A program made the translations under genes and the position numbers. A DNA stretch of 64,000 bases from an uncultured Roseibium sp. GTDB lineage: Bacteria > Pseudomonadota > Alphaproteobacteria > Rhizobiales > Stappiaceae. Every line of letters begins with the position of its first letter. Positions within the stretch are counted from its first letter, which is position 1. Below the pieces are notes generated by a model. That model was not told the origin of the DNA, ran no database searches, and saw only the letters and a program-made list of their open reading frames with translations. Location of the stretch: positions 62,001 through 126,000 of the forward strand of contig NZ_CANMNP010000020.1 of NCBI RefSeq assembly GCF_947499295.1, written 5' to 3'. This document shows, piece by piece, positions 17,981 through 26,442 of the stretch.

Positions 17981-19159
17981 CTAGGCAGATTCGGTTCGTG
18001 CTGCAGTCAAAAAGGTCCTTAGCCGGATGAGCGCTTCGTCGATCACCGCATCCTGCTTGCAAAAACAAAACCGGATAAAGCCGGTCGGAGCCTCTCCGCC
18101 ATAAAAGGCAGACACGGGAACAGCTGCAACACCTGCGTGCTTGACCAGTGTTTCACAGGCCTCCACGTCTGTCGCGCCAAGACCCAGGTTACCGATGTCA
18201 CAAGTCAGGAAATAGGTTGCAGCACACGGTAGAACCGAAAAACCGAGGTCACTGAGGCCCTTGGCCATCCGATCTCGTTTCGCGGCCAGGTCTCGCACCA
18301 GACTTCCATAGTAAGCGTCATCTTTGCCAAGACCAAACGCAACGGCCTTTTGCAGATGGGGCGGCGTTGTGAACGTCACCCATTGATGTGCCTTTGCAAT
18401 CGGGTCCATCAACGGCGCTGGCCCCGTGATATACCCCACCTTCCAGCCAGTCAGAGAAAAGGTCTTTCCTGCAGAACCGACACGCAATGTGCGTTCGCGC
18501 ATACCGTCAAAGGCCATCAATGGCCTGTGTACCGCTCCATCAAACACGAGGTGTTCGTAGACTTCGTCGCAAATGGCATAGGCATCATGTTCTTTGCAAA
18601 GATCAGCCACCAGTTGAAGTTCGGCGTCGGAAAAAACCTTCGCTGTCGGGTTCATCGGGTTGTTGATCAGGATGGCTTTTGTCTTTTCGGAAAAAGCCTC
18701 GCGCAGCGCCGCCTCGTTCAACGCCCAGTTCGGAGGGGTCACCCGCACCCGTACGGGTATCCCGCCCGCTTGCCTGACCAGCGGCAGATAACAATCGTAA
18801 AGCGGTTCGATCAGCACAACCTCATCGCCAGGCGAGATGAGCGCGAAGATGCAGTCCGCCAGGGCTTCCGTTGCACCGGAAGTCACAATGACTTCGCTGC
18901 CGGCGTCGATATCTAGGCCATAGAACCTCTTGTTGGCCGCAGCCACGGCGTGACGCAACTCAGGTAAGCCCAACATCGGCGGATACTGATTTGGACCATC
19001 GATCAGCGCTTGAGCTGCCTTTTGTCGGATGTCTTCAGGCCCGTCCACATCAGGAAACCCCTGACCGAGATTCACCGCCTTGTGGGTCATGGCAAGCCGC
19101 GACATGGTCTCGAAAACGGTTGTATTGATACCGGTAAAGACAGGATTGGTGGGCTTCAT
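17981..19159 (-). CDS. PLP-dependent class I/II aminotransferase
   Basis: The 392-residue protein has the fold type I signatures: NNPMNPT (167-173), the PLP-contacting aspartate in CDEVYEHL (about 198), and the Schiff-base Lys232 in GSAGKTFSLTGWKVGY. The sequence resembles the YbdL/kynurenine-oxoglutarate aminotransferase group, which acts on methionine and aromatic amino acids, but the substrate is not certain. I place the start at 19159 because GGGAGGAA lies 3-5 bases upstream; longer readings of the frame have no ribosome site. It leads the operon with the asparaginase gene. Confidence 0.92.
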   Translation of the reverse strand: MKPTNPVFTGINTTVFETMSRLAMTHKAVNLGQGFPDVDGPEDIRQKAAQALIDGPNQYPPMLGLPELRHAVAAANKRFYGLDIDAGSEVIVTSGATEALADCIFALISPGDEVVLIEPLYDCYLPLVRQAGGIPVRVRVTPPNWALNEAALREAFSEKTKAILINNPMNPTAKVFSDAELQLVADLCKEHDAYAICDEVYEHLVFDGAVHRPLMAFDGMRERTLRVGSAGKTFSLTGWKVGYITGPAPLMDPIAKAHQWVTFTTPPHLQKAVAFGLGKDDAYYGSLVRDLAAKRDRMAKGLSDLGFSVLPCAATYFLTCDIGNLGLGATDVEACETLVKHAGVAAVPVSAFYGGEAPTGFIRFCFCKQDAVIDEALIRLRTFLTAARTESA

Positions 19160-19337
19160 GTTTCCTCCCGCAGATCCGGCGTTTCTACTGCGCGTCTGTC
19201 TCGCCGTCGAGCCTTTTGTCCAACGGGTTTTCACGCGTTGCGGCAATGAGCATTGGATTTGTGGAAGCTTGGTTTGACTCTGACGTGACCACGGCATCTG
19301 ATACGCGGCACCAAGAAGTCGCAGCGGGAGACGGTCG

Positions 19338-21128
19338 ATGCTGAGCGTGATCATCGGAATTCTGGCAATTGTAATCGGAGCTGCCGCGTTCATGCGCCGG
19401 ACCGGTGCACCTGTTGGCAGCCACCGCCTCTTGAGGGTCGTCAGCAGCCGTGCCGTAGGTGTCGTCATGATACTGATTGGTGCCTTCATGCTTTTGTCGA
19501 CATCTTTCATTCTCGTCGACGCAAATGGTGTCGGACACCTGAAACGGATCTATGCCTTCAAGGAACTGCCTGAAGGCCGCATCATCGCGCTTGATGGAGA
19601 AAAGGGCCCACAGGCGCAGATCCTTGGTCCCGGGTTTCATTTCATCCCGCTGGTCCGGGTCTTGTATGATTTTGAGGAATGGGACGTGGTGACCATTCCG
19701 GAGGGTTTCTATGCACAGCTTACTGCGCTCGATGGCAGTGCCATGCCGGCAGGCATGTTTATGGCACCTGCCATTCCCGATTCTGATGTTGGGGATATGC
19801 TCAAGGCAGAAAGCTTCCTGACAAAAGGGGGAATTCGCGGGCCACAGGAAACGGTTCTGAAGCCTGGGCAATACCGCCTCAATCGCTACCTGTTTGACAT
19901 TCGCCTGGATGAGAACACTGACGCGACCATTATCCCGGCGGGCCATGTCGGCGTCGTAAAATCTAATGTCAGTCAACCCGGCATCAACTGCATCGAAGAG
20001 GAAGTCTCTGCATCTGCCGTGTCGCGCGAAGCTCTGACGGTACCCCTCGTTCCACGCGGCTGTGTTGGTATCTGGAAAGACCCGCTATTCCCCGGTGCCT
20101 ACTACCTCAACCGTCAGGCGTATGAAGTTACTCTTGTAGATACACGCGTTCAGACCTGGGAATACAAGGGCGGATACACAAAAAGGATCATCGATCTATC
20201 CGTCGACCAGCAAGGCAATATTCAACAAAACGAACGCTCCGTTCAGGAACGGATACCTGAGGATGCCGCCGACAGGGCTGTCTTCGTCAAGGTGGAGGGA
20301 TGGGACATCCCGCTTGAACTCAGGGCTTTGGTGCAGGTTGATCCTTCCAATGCTCCGGTTGTTGTCGGGTCAGTCGGTGGTCTGGGAGAAATTGAAAACC
20401 GGATCCTGACACCCGCCATCCGCTCAATTGTGCGAAATGTCGCCGGTGCTTCCATCAGGGTCCCCGACAAAAATGCGGACGGAACGGCCACGGATCCGCA
20501 AACTTATACCCTCCGGCCGACCCGGGTGCTGGACCTGATCGAAAACCGGGACGCTCTCGAACAGACAATCGAGCAACAGATCAAGGTGGAAGGCAACAAG
20601 GCCGGGGTCGACATCAGGGAGATCCGTCTGGGAGAACCTGCAATCCCGCCGGAACTGCTGGTTTCACGCCTGCGCGTTCAGCTCGCCGATCAGCTATCGA
20701 ACGCATACGAGCGTGAGACCGACGCCCAGCAAAAACGCATCGAGACCGAGCAGGCCCGATCTACTGCGGATGAGCAGCCGAGACTGGTGGAAGCGCAAAT
20801 TGCCGTTCAGGTTGCCAACCAGCGTGAACAGGAACGCGCAGCGCTTGGCCGGGCTGAACGGCAATATCTGGAGGAACTTGCCAGAGGGCAGCGGGCTCAG
20901 GTGGATGTGCTTGGCCAGGACCGCGTTGCGCTTCTGCAAGCTCTTGAAAAACTGCTGACGTCTCTGGAACGCAAACCGGAACTTGTCGGGCTGGTTGGCA
21001 AACTGGTCCCGAACACTGTTGTGGGCGGCGACAGCGGCTTTGCCGGTGCGGCTGCCCTACTGGGTGCCAGCTTGGGCGGGACTCAGGGCCAGGCTTCAAA
21101 TCCCGGCCGTCCTGCGGCCCAGCAGTAA
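19338..21128 (+). CDS. Large SPFH/Band 7-domain membrane protein
   Basis: The 596-residue protein has two N-terminal membrane helices (about 2-20 and 38-60), a long region with SPFH-like segments (GHVGVVKSN..., GCVGIWKDPLFPGAYYLN), and a C-terminal coiled coil (about 445-535, rich in Arg, Gln and Glu) ending in a Gly/Ala-rich tail. This is larger than flotillins or HflK/C and fits a flotillin-like group with a duplicated membrane-proximal beta region. Such proteins form membrane-associated ring or cage assemblies. GGGAGA stands about 6 bases before the ATG. No NfeD partner is adjacent; a short secreted protein follows. Confidence 0.87.
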   Translation: MLSVIIGILAIVIGAAAFMRRTGAPVGSHRLLRVVSSRAVGVVMILIGAFMLLSTSFILVDANGVGHLKRIYAFKELPEGRIIALDGEKGPQAQILGPGFHFIPLVRVLYDFEEWDVVTIPEGFYAQLTALDGSAMPAGMFMAPAIPDSDVGDMLKAESFLTKGGIRGPQETVLKPGQYRLNRYLFDIRLDENTDATIIPAGHVGVVKSNVSQPGINCIEEEVSASAVSREALTVPLVPRGCVGIWKDPLFPGAYYLNRQAYEVTLVDTRVQTWEYKGGYTKRIIDLSVDQQGNIQQNERSVQERIPEDAADRAVFVKVEGWDIPLELRALVQVDPSNAPVVVGSVGGLGEIENRILTPAIRSIVRNVAGASIRVPDKNADGTATDPQTYTLRPTRVLDLIENRDALEQTIEQQIKVEGNKAGVDIREIRLGEPAIPPELLVSRLRVQLADQLSNAYERETDAQQKRIETEQARSTADEQPRLVEAQIAVQVANQREQERAALGRAERQYLEELARGQRAQVDVLGQDRVALLQALEKLLTSLERKPELVGLVGKLVPNTVVGGDSGFAGAAALLGASLGGTQGQASNPGRPAAQQ

Positions 21129-21275
21129 CAAGGACCAGAGCCCGTCGTTAAGATGGGCCGATGTCGGGGCTGTTATACTGCCAGGCCATCGTTAGAAGGT
21201 TTGGATACGCCTTGAAAATTGCATCGCAACTGGTTCATTGGAAATGTGATCCGGTTCAGGATTTTCGGAGAAAAA

Positions 21276-21593
21276 GTGAATTCCTTGAAAACACTGCTGG
21301 CGATCATCCTGATCTTAGGTTCTGCGCAGGTCGTCTCCTCCCAGGAGGCCGGCGAAAGCGACTTCGTCTATGTGTCCGACCTGGCAACTGCGGGATATGA
21401 ACCCTTCGCGGTCAGCAGTACCGCATCTGCCAGCTTCGGCATGAAAAAGGGAGCCACGATGTATCTTTGCTTTCTTGCCGACAACGACGCACGTTCTTTG
21501 AAGCGCCGCGAGGTCATCCGAAAGAGCTTCGAAGAAAAGGATGCGCCCAGAACGTTGCCAAACATTCCGGTTGTCTGCGTTCTTGCTCAATAG
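21276..21593 (+). CDS. Small secreted protein of unknown function
   Basis: I do not recognise this 105-residue protein. A GTG start at 21276 follows GGAGA by 5 bases and begins a clear signal peptide (LKTLLAIILILGSAQVVSSQ), so the mature part has about 80 residues. It contains two cysteines (MYLCFLADND and PVVCVLAQ), which could form a disulfide in the periplasm. It lies 147 bases after the SPFH gene with no strong terminator seen in between, so co-transcription is possible. Confidence 0.68.
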   Translation: MNSLKTLLAIILILGSAQVVSSQEAGESDFVYVSDLATAGYEPFAVSSTASASFGMKKGATMYLCFLADNDARSLKRREVIRKSFEEKDAPRTLPNIPVVCVLAQ

Positions 21594-22013
21594 CGTCGAA
21601 AATTCAGAATCAGATCTGTTCTGGGTGCCTTTGCTCGCCTGAAGAATTGTCTACATCGCCGCGAACACCCCCGGTACAAATCCATTAGATGACATGAAGA
21701 CCGGAAATCCCACATAAAGGTGTGACATGCCCGGCAGAAATCGAAAGTCTTTCAAAGACATTCCCGTTTAGTGATGACCAAGAATTAGTCGGTCTACGGA
21801 AGCACTTACCTCAGCAATGTCGGCCGGCAATTGGGGCAACAGAGCGTGAAGTCTTATGATCGGACCTTTCCATGGCTGGATAACTGCATGGCTGCTATCC
21901 CCACACAGCCTTGCTGCATTGCGGAAAATCGACTACAACGCCCTAAATTGATTTAGGTCAATAATCTTGCCGTACTCGGCCAAGTCAGACCTTCACCAGC
22001 AAACAAATACAAA
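21594..22013 (+). promoter_or_regulatory. Upstream region of the SulP gene, no gene seen
   Basis: These 420 bases carry no supported gene. The only clear signal is the Fnr/FixK-type box near the right end, listed separately. A 14-codon frame after AAAGG near 21729 was seen but is too short to support. Confidence 0.45.
21948..21961 (+). promoter_or_regulatory. Fnr/FixK/Anr-type binding site upstream of sulP
   Basis: TTGAT-TTAG-GTCAA matches the dyad TTGAY-N4-RTCAA of Crp/Fnr oxygen-responsive regulators in both half-sites. Its centre lies about 59 bases before the SulP start; activation from the usual -41.5 position would put the transcript start near 21996. Control by low oxygen is therefore inferred. 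Confidence 0.62.
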
Positions 22014-23615
22014 GTGGAGCATGTCTTGTCCGCACGTGCCGAGGCCATTGCGCCTGTGAAATCGACAAAACTTGATGCCTCGCGCATCAAGACCGAACTG
22101 CTAGCAGGCCTGACCGTCGCGCTGGCTCTGGTTCCGGAAGCCGTTGCATTTGCCTTCGTTGCCGGCGTCAATCCGCTCGTCGGTCTTTACGCTGCTTTCT
22201 TCGTCGGATTGATCACGGCCTGCTTCGGCGGTCGTCCTGGCATGATCTCCGGTGCAACCGGTGCGCTTGCCGTCGTCATGGTCTCCTTGGTCGCCCAGCA
22301 CGGTGTTGAATACCTGTTCGCCACTGTCGTGCTGATGGGCATCCTCCAATTGGGTGTCGGTCTGCTGAAATGGGGCAAATTCATCCGCATGGTACCGCAC
22401 CCGGTGATGCTCGGATTTGTCAACGGACTGGCAATCGTGATTTTTCTGGCGCAGCTCGGGCAATTCAAGGTTCCGGATGGCGCTGGTGGTCTGACATGGA
22501 TGACCGGCTCACAGCTCTACCTCATGCTTGGACTGATAGCGCTGACCATGGTCGTGATCTGGCTCTTGCCGAAAGTCACAACCGCGTTTCCAGCCCCCCT
22601 TGCCGGCATTCTGGTAGTCTCGGCACTGGTGCTTGGCTTTAATCTGGACACCCGCTCTGTTGGCGACCTTGCCTCCATTTCAGGCGGCCTGCCCGCGTTT
22701 CACATTCCGATGGTTCCGCTGACGCTGGAAACGCTGCAGATCATCCTGCCCTATGCCGTTATTCTGGCGGCGATTGGCCTGATTGAATCGTTGCTGACAC
22801 TGAACCTTGTCGCTGACTTGACGAACACGAAAGGCGGCGCTTCCAAGGAATGTCTTGCCCAGGGTACAGCGAATGTCGTCACGGGTTTCTTCGGCGGCAT
22901 GGGCGGTTGTGCCATGATCGGCCAGTCGATGATCAACGTGAAGTCCGGTGCGCGCACCCGCATTTCGGGCATTGCAGCAGCCCTCTTCCTGCTGTCATTC
23001 ATCGTTGTCGCGTCTCAGCTGATTGAGCAAATTCCTGTCGCTGCCCTCGTAGGCGTAATGTTCATGGTCGTAATCGGAACATTTGCCTGGGCCAGCTTGA
23101 AGATCGTTCACAAGATTCCTCTGACAGACGCACTGGTGATGGTCATCGTGACCGGCGTAACGGTCTATGCCGACCTTGCGGTTGCCGTTGTCGTTGGCGT
23201 CATCATTTCAGCTCTCGCCTATGCCTGGAACGCGGCAAGCCGCATCAGTGCCCGCATCGGCAAGAGCAAGGAAGGATGGAAGGTCTATCGCCTGTCGGGT
23301 CCCCTCTTCTTTGGTTCCACGACCGGTTTTGTTGACCTGTTCAATCCGCAAAACGATCCCGACGATGTGGTTGTCGACTTTATCGACAGCCGTGTGGTTG
23401 ACCATTCCGGCCTGGAAGCAATCGACGCGCTGGCATCGAAATATGAGGCTGTCGGCAAGCGCCTCCATCTCAGGCACCTGTCTCCGGATTGCCAGCGTCT
23501 GCTAGACAAGGCGGGCAACCTTGTTGAAGTCTCCGTCTTGGAAGATCCCGATTACGAGATTGCGGTTGATTACGGGCACACATTCGATGAACCCGAGCCG
23601 GCCAAAACAACCTGA
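22014..23615 (+). CDS. SulP/SLC26-family anion permease with STAS domain
   Basis: The 533-residue protein has about 11-12 hydrophobic helices in the first 410 residues, including the SulP signature region LVPEAVAFAFVAGVNPLVGLYAA (written here in parts: LVPEAVAFAF and VNPLVGLYAA) and GGMGGCAMIGQS. A cytoplasmic STAS domain follows (about 420-515: VYRLSGPLFFGS, VVVDFIDSRVVDHSG). Members carry sulfate, bicarbonate, nitrate or dicarboxylates, so the substrate is open. The start may be GTG at 22014 or TTG at 22026, which has GGAG 6 bases upstream. An Fnr/FixK-type box precedes it and a strong terminator follows. Confidence 0.92.
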   Translation: MEHVLSARAEAIAPVKSTKLDASRIKTELLAGLTVALALVPEAVAFAFVAGVNPLVGLYAAFFVGLITACFGGRPGMISGATGALAVVMVSLVAQHGVEYLFATVVLMGILQLGVGLLKWGKFIRMVPHPVMLGFVNGLAIVIFLAQLGQFKVPDGAGGLTWMTGSQLYLMLGLIALTMVVIWLLPKVTTAFPAPLAGILVVSALVLGFNLDTRSVGDLASISGGLPAFHIPMVPLTLETLQIILPYAVILAAIGLIESLLTLNLVADLTNTKGGASKECLAQGTANVVTGFFGGMGGCAMIGQSMINVKSGARTRISGIAAALFLLSFIVVASQLIEQIPVAALVGVMFMVVIGTFAWASLKIVHKIPLTDALVMVIVTGVTVYADLAVAVVVGVIISALAYAWNAASRISARIGKSKEGWKVYRLSGPLFFGSTTGFVDLFNPQNDPDDVVVDFIDSRVVDHSGLEAIDALASKYEAVGKRLHLRHLSPDCQRLLDKAGNLVEVSVLEDPDYEIAVDYGHTFDEPEPAKTT

Positions 23616-23647
23616 TGCTTTTGATGCATCAATCGACTTGAGTTTCA

Positions 23648-23680
23648 GACCCGCGGCACCATTCCGCGGGTCTTTTCTTT
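23648..23680 (+). terminator. Rho-independent terminator after the SulP gene
   Basis: The stem GACCCGCGG with its perfect complement CCGCGGGTC surrounds a 7-base loop and is followed by TTTTCTTT. It stands 32 bases after the SulP stop. Confidence 0.93.
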
Positions 23681-23805
23681 GCAATCCCGTTTTCACGCAC
23701 CTGAGACCGCAACCCGGGCCGCATTTGATATTGGCTGACTGATCGCGTTCACTTGTCGTCGTCAATCTGCGAAAAGACAATGAAAGCAGGGATTCGGGGC
23801 AAACA

Positions 23806-25620
23806 GTGTCGCAGCGTAGAAAACTTTTCATCACACCGACTTTGGCGACCGTGATCGGCTCATTCGTTCTGGTGACTGCGGCTGCCATCTTGATTATCCA
23901 GGCCACAACGTCCTCGAAAGTTGTGCGACAACTTGGTGGTGAGCTTGTCGACATTGGCATGGATTCAGCCGAGCTCGCCTTTGTCGAGCAGCTTTATGCC
24001 GTGACCTTGACAGCCGAGTATTCAAGGGTCTCGGCAGAGCGAAACGAACTTTCCTTTGACAAACCCGAATTGCCGATCGTCTACCTCTACGGTGCGCTTG
24101 CGCCGCTGGAACAGGTCTCGTTCATGGTTCTGGTCGATCCCACGGGAAAAGGGGTTGATGTCGACAGAGGCGATGCTGACGGCACGCTGCTAGGCGGTGA
24201 AGTCGATCTTGCTGCAGAGATCCCCATTCTCATGCCCATGATCGAGCGCGCGGCGAAGCAAACGGAGGCTTTCTGGAGCGAAGCAGTCTACATGCCGAAC
24301 CGGGAGCACACCTATTTCGTGTTCACCCAGCCGCTTTACAAGGAAAGACGCCACATTGGCACGATGCTCATTGGCACTTCGCTGGAAAGAATTTCCGAGA
24401 TTGCCTGGCATATTTCAACCGACGACATCACGGTTTTCCTATTGAGAGAAAACACACACGAGGTCATCGCGCATCCTGACTTGCACAAGAAATTTGATGA
24501 CCTCAGCGCAGGAACGCCACTCCTCCATGTCAAACACGTTCCGGATGATTTCCTGAAACACTTTGAGGAGATGCCGAAGCTGAACAACGCCTCGTTCGAT
24601 ATCGCCGATGACCTGGATCTTCATGTTGGCTACGACGATGAAGGCATCAAACGCTTCGTCATCATCGAAAATAAGAACGACAATCTCCAAGGGCTTCCCG
24701 TGCGTATCGGCGTGCACTTCCCTGCCCAGTTTCTCGATCAACCGCTACACCAGCTGGTAACCGCCGTCGCGGTTGGCACTGGTCTGCTAATGCTTTCATT
24801 GCTGGGTGCAGTCCTGCTGGCCAAACGCATCGCGCTTCCCATGCGGCGCGCATCCGGCGCAGCGAAGGACGTTGCCAATCTCGACTTGAATGCGGTTGAA
24901 CCATTGCCCGCCAGTGTCATCAAGGAACTGGATGACCTGTCAAAAGGCTTCAACGCAATGGTCGGTGGGTTGAAGGCCTTCAATCGCTATGTTCCCAAGA
25001 CGCTGGTGCGCAAACTCTTGAGCGAGGGCCGGGCGGAAGCGCCACCGGAGGAACGTGAGCTTGCGGTATTGTTTACTGACATTGCGGGTTTCACGTCTGC
25101 CTCAGAGGGCATGTCAGCCAGTGAAACGGCAGAATTCGTCAATCATCACCTGTCACTTCTCGGCGAGGAAATCACCCGGCAGGATGGTACGATCGACAAG
25201 TATATCGGCGACAGTGTCATGGCGTTCTGGGGAGCGCCGGAACGGTTGGATAATCCTGCCGAACCGGCTGCACGCGCGGCTCTCGGCATGGTCGGCGCCA
25301 TTCGCAAAGACAATGAAGCCCGTGCAATGCGGGGCGAACAACCGGTTCGTGTACGTATTGGTCTGCATCTCGGGCCGCTGGTGGTCGGCGATATCGGGGC
25401 ATCCGAACGCGTCAACTATACGGTTATTGGAGACACTGTGAACGCTGCCTCGCGATTGGAAAGCCTGGGCAAGGAAATCGATCCCTTGGCGGATGTGATC
25501 ATCCTTGCTTCTGAAGAAATCACAAAAAGACTTGGTGATGAGGTCGCTCTGGAGCCCATCGGCTCCCGCAAGATAAAGGGAAGATCGGAACCCCTTGTCG
25601 TGGTGCGCCTGCTGGCATAG
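23806..25620 (+). CDS. Membrane adenylate/guanylate cyclase, class III, with periplasmic sensor domain
   Basis: The 604-residue protein has a first membrane helix (about 10-32), a large periplasmic sensor region (about 35-310, Cache-like in length), a second helix (about 312-335), a HAMP-like linker and a class III cyclase domain (about 410-604). Metal aspartates are seen in LFTDIAGF and YIGDSVMAFWG; the adenine-selecting Lys is in DKYIGD and the Asp in VIGDTVNAASRLE, so cAMP is the likely product. The start is GTG at 23806 with GGGGC upstream. The periplasmic ligand is unknown. It converges on the MAPEG gene. Confidence 0.92.
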   Translation: MSQRRKLFITPTLATVIGSFVLVTAAAILIIQATTSSKVVRQLGGELVDIGMDSAELAFVEQLYAVTLTAEYSRVSAERNELSFDKPELPIVYLYGALAPLEQVSFMVLVDPTGKGVDVDRGDADGTLLGGEVDLAAEIPILMPMIERAAKQTEAFWSEAVYMPNREHTYFVFTQPLYKERRHIGTMLIGTSLERISEIAWHISTDDITVFLLRENTHEVIAHPDLHKKFDDLSAGTPLLHVKHVPDDFLKHFEEMPKLNNASFDIADDLDLHVGYDDEGIKRFVIIENKNDNLQGLPVRIGVHFPAQFLDQPLHQLVTAVAVGTGLLMLSLLGAVLLAKRIALPMRRASGAAKDVANLDLNAVEPLPASVIKELDDLSKGFNAMVGGLKAFNRYVPKTLVRKLLSEGRAEAPPEERELAVLFTDIAGFTSASEGMSASETAEFVNHHLSLLGEEITRQDGTIDKYIGDSVMAFWGAPERLDNPAEPAARAALGMVGAIRKDNEARAMRGEQPVRVRIGLHLGPLVVGDIGASERVNYTVIGDTVNAASRLESLGKEIDPLADVIILASEEITKRLGDEVALEPIGSRKIKGRSEPLVVVRLLA

Positions 25621-25664
25621 CAGCGCCCTGCCCTCATCCAACACGACTTCAGGCGGAATGGCGT

Positions 25665-26240
25665 TCAGAAAGTCATCATCATTGCGGTCATCAGGTAAGT
25701 TGCCAGACCGTAGAGGCTCAAGAGACTGACACTCATGAAGAGCCCCCTCAGACCGTCTCGACCAGCCAGATAACACCAGCTGTGGCCACAGCGCCCCACA
25801 GCAAAACCAGCGACCCAGACCCAACAGGCCGCAAGCGGCGGTGACACCAGGCTGAAAATCGCTGCCAAAAGAACAAAATAGACCGAATTTTCCGTAGCGT
25901 TGCGATGCGCATTGTGATGACGTTCGAGCTCCTGCCAACCAATTTGCGGAACCTGTTCGGGCGCGTTGGCGCTCGCCTCCCATTCTTCGGGCGTTGCATG
26001 CAGTCCAAATCGAACTCTGGTCAGCTCGGTCGCTGTCATCAACCAAGTATGATTGGCAAGGAGTAGCGCTGCACACACAATGAACGCAGTCAGCACCCCG
26101 GCGGACGGCAGCCCGATTTCAGCAGGCTGAACACCGAATGCAAACAGGTTCAGAACGAATGCGAAAAATATGAGGGCGAACGGATACCCCAGTATGAACA
26201 TTCGAGCACGCTGTTTACGCGCTTCGGACACACCACTCAT
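25665..26240 (-). CDS. MAPEG-family membrane protein
   Basis: The 191-residue protein has four hydrophobic helices and the MAPEG signature ERHHNAHRNATENSVYF, followed by a membrane helix. The family includes microsomal glutathione transferases and leukotriene synthases; most bacterial members have no proven substrate. I place the start at the ATG of MSGVSEARK (26240) with AGGGGCG about 9 bases upstream; a TTG 15 codons earlier is less likely. The next gene on this strand ends 200 bases upstream. Confidence 0.8.
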   Translation of the reverse strand: MSGVSEARKQRARMFILGYPFALIFFAFVLNLFAFGVQPAEIGLPSAGVLTAFIVCAALLLANHTWLMTATELTRVRFGLHATPEEWEASANAPEQVPQIGWQELERHHNAHRNATENSVYFVLLAAIFSLVSPPLAACWVWVAGFAVGRCGHSWCYLAGRDGLRGLFMSVSLLSLYGLATYLMTAMMMTF

Positions 26241-26442
26241 CTGAATTTCGCCCCTATCGACCGCAGCCGGCACATCGCCTGTCAAAATGCCGAAGAAAAC
26301 CTGACTTAGGCACTAACCATGCCCGCGTCCAGTCACAGGCACGGTTTCAATTGAGCTTGCCGTGTAAAAGTCGATGGGTGCCCGTTTTCTAAAGATACTG
26401 AACGCCCGTGAGGCTCGAAATCAAGTCTGGATGCGATCATGG

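Noticed and set aside
21729..21771. A 14-codon frame with an AAAGG site before it
   Set aside because: Too short to support and no downstream gene that would need a leader peptide here.
25153..26076. Long minus-strand open frame (307 codons) opposite the cyclase and MAPEG genes
   Set aside because: It overlaps two well-supported genes in antisense and has no family signature or ribosome site.
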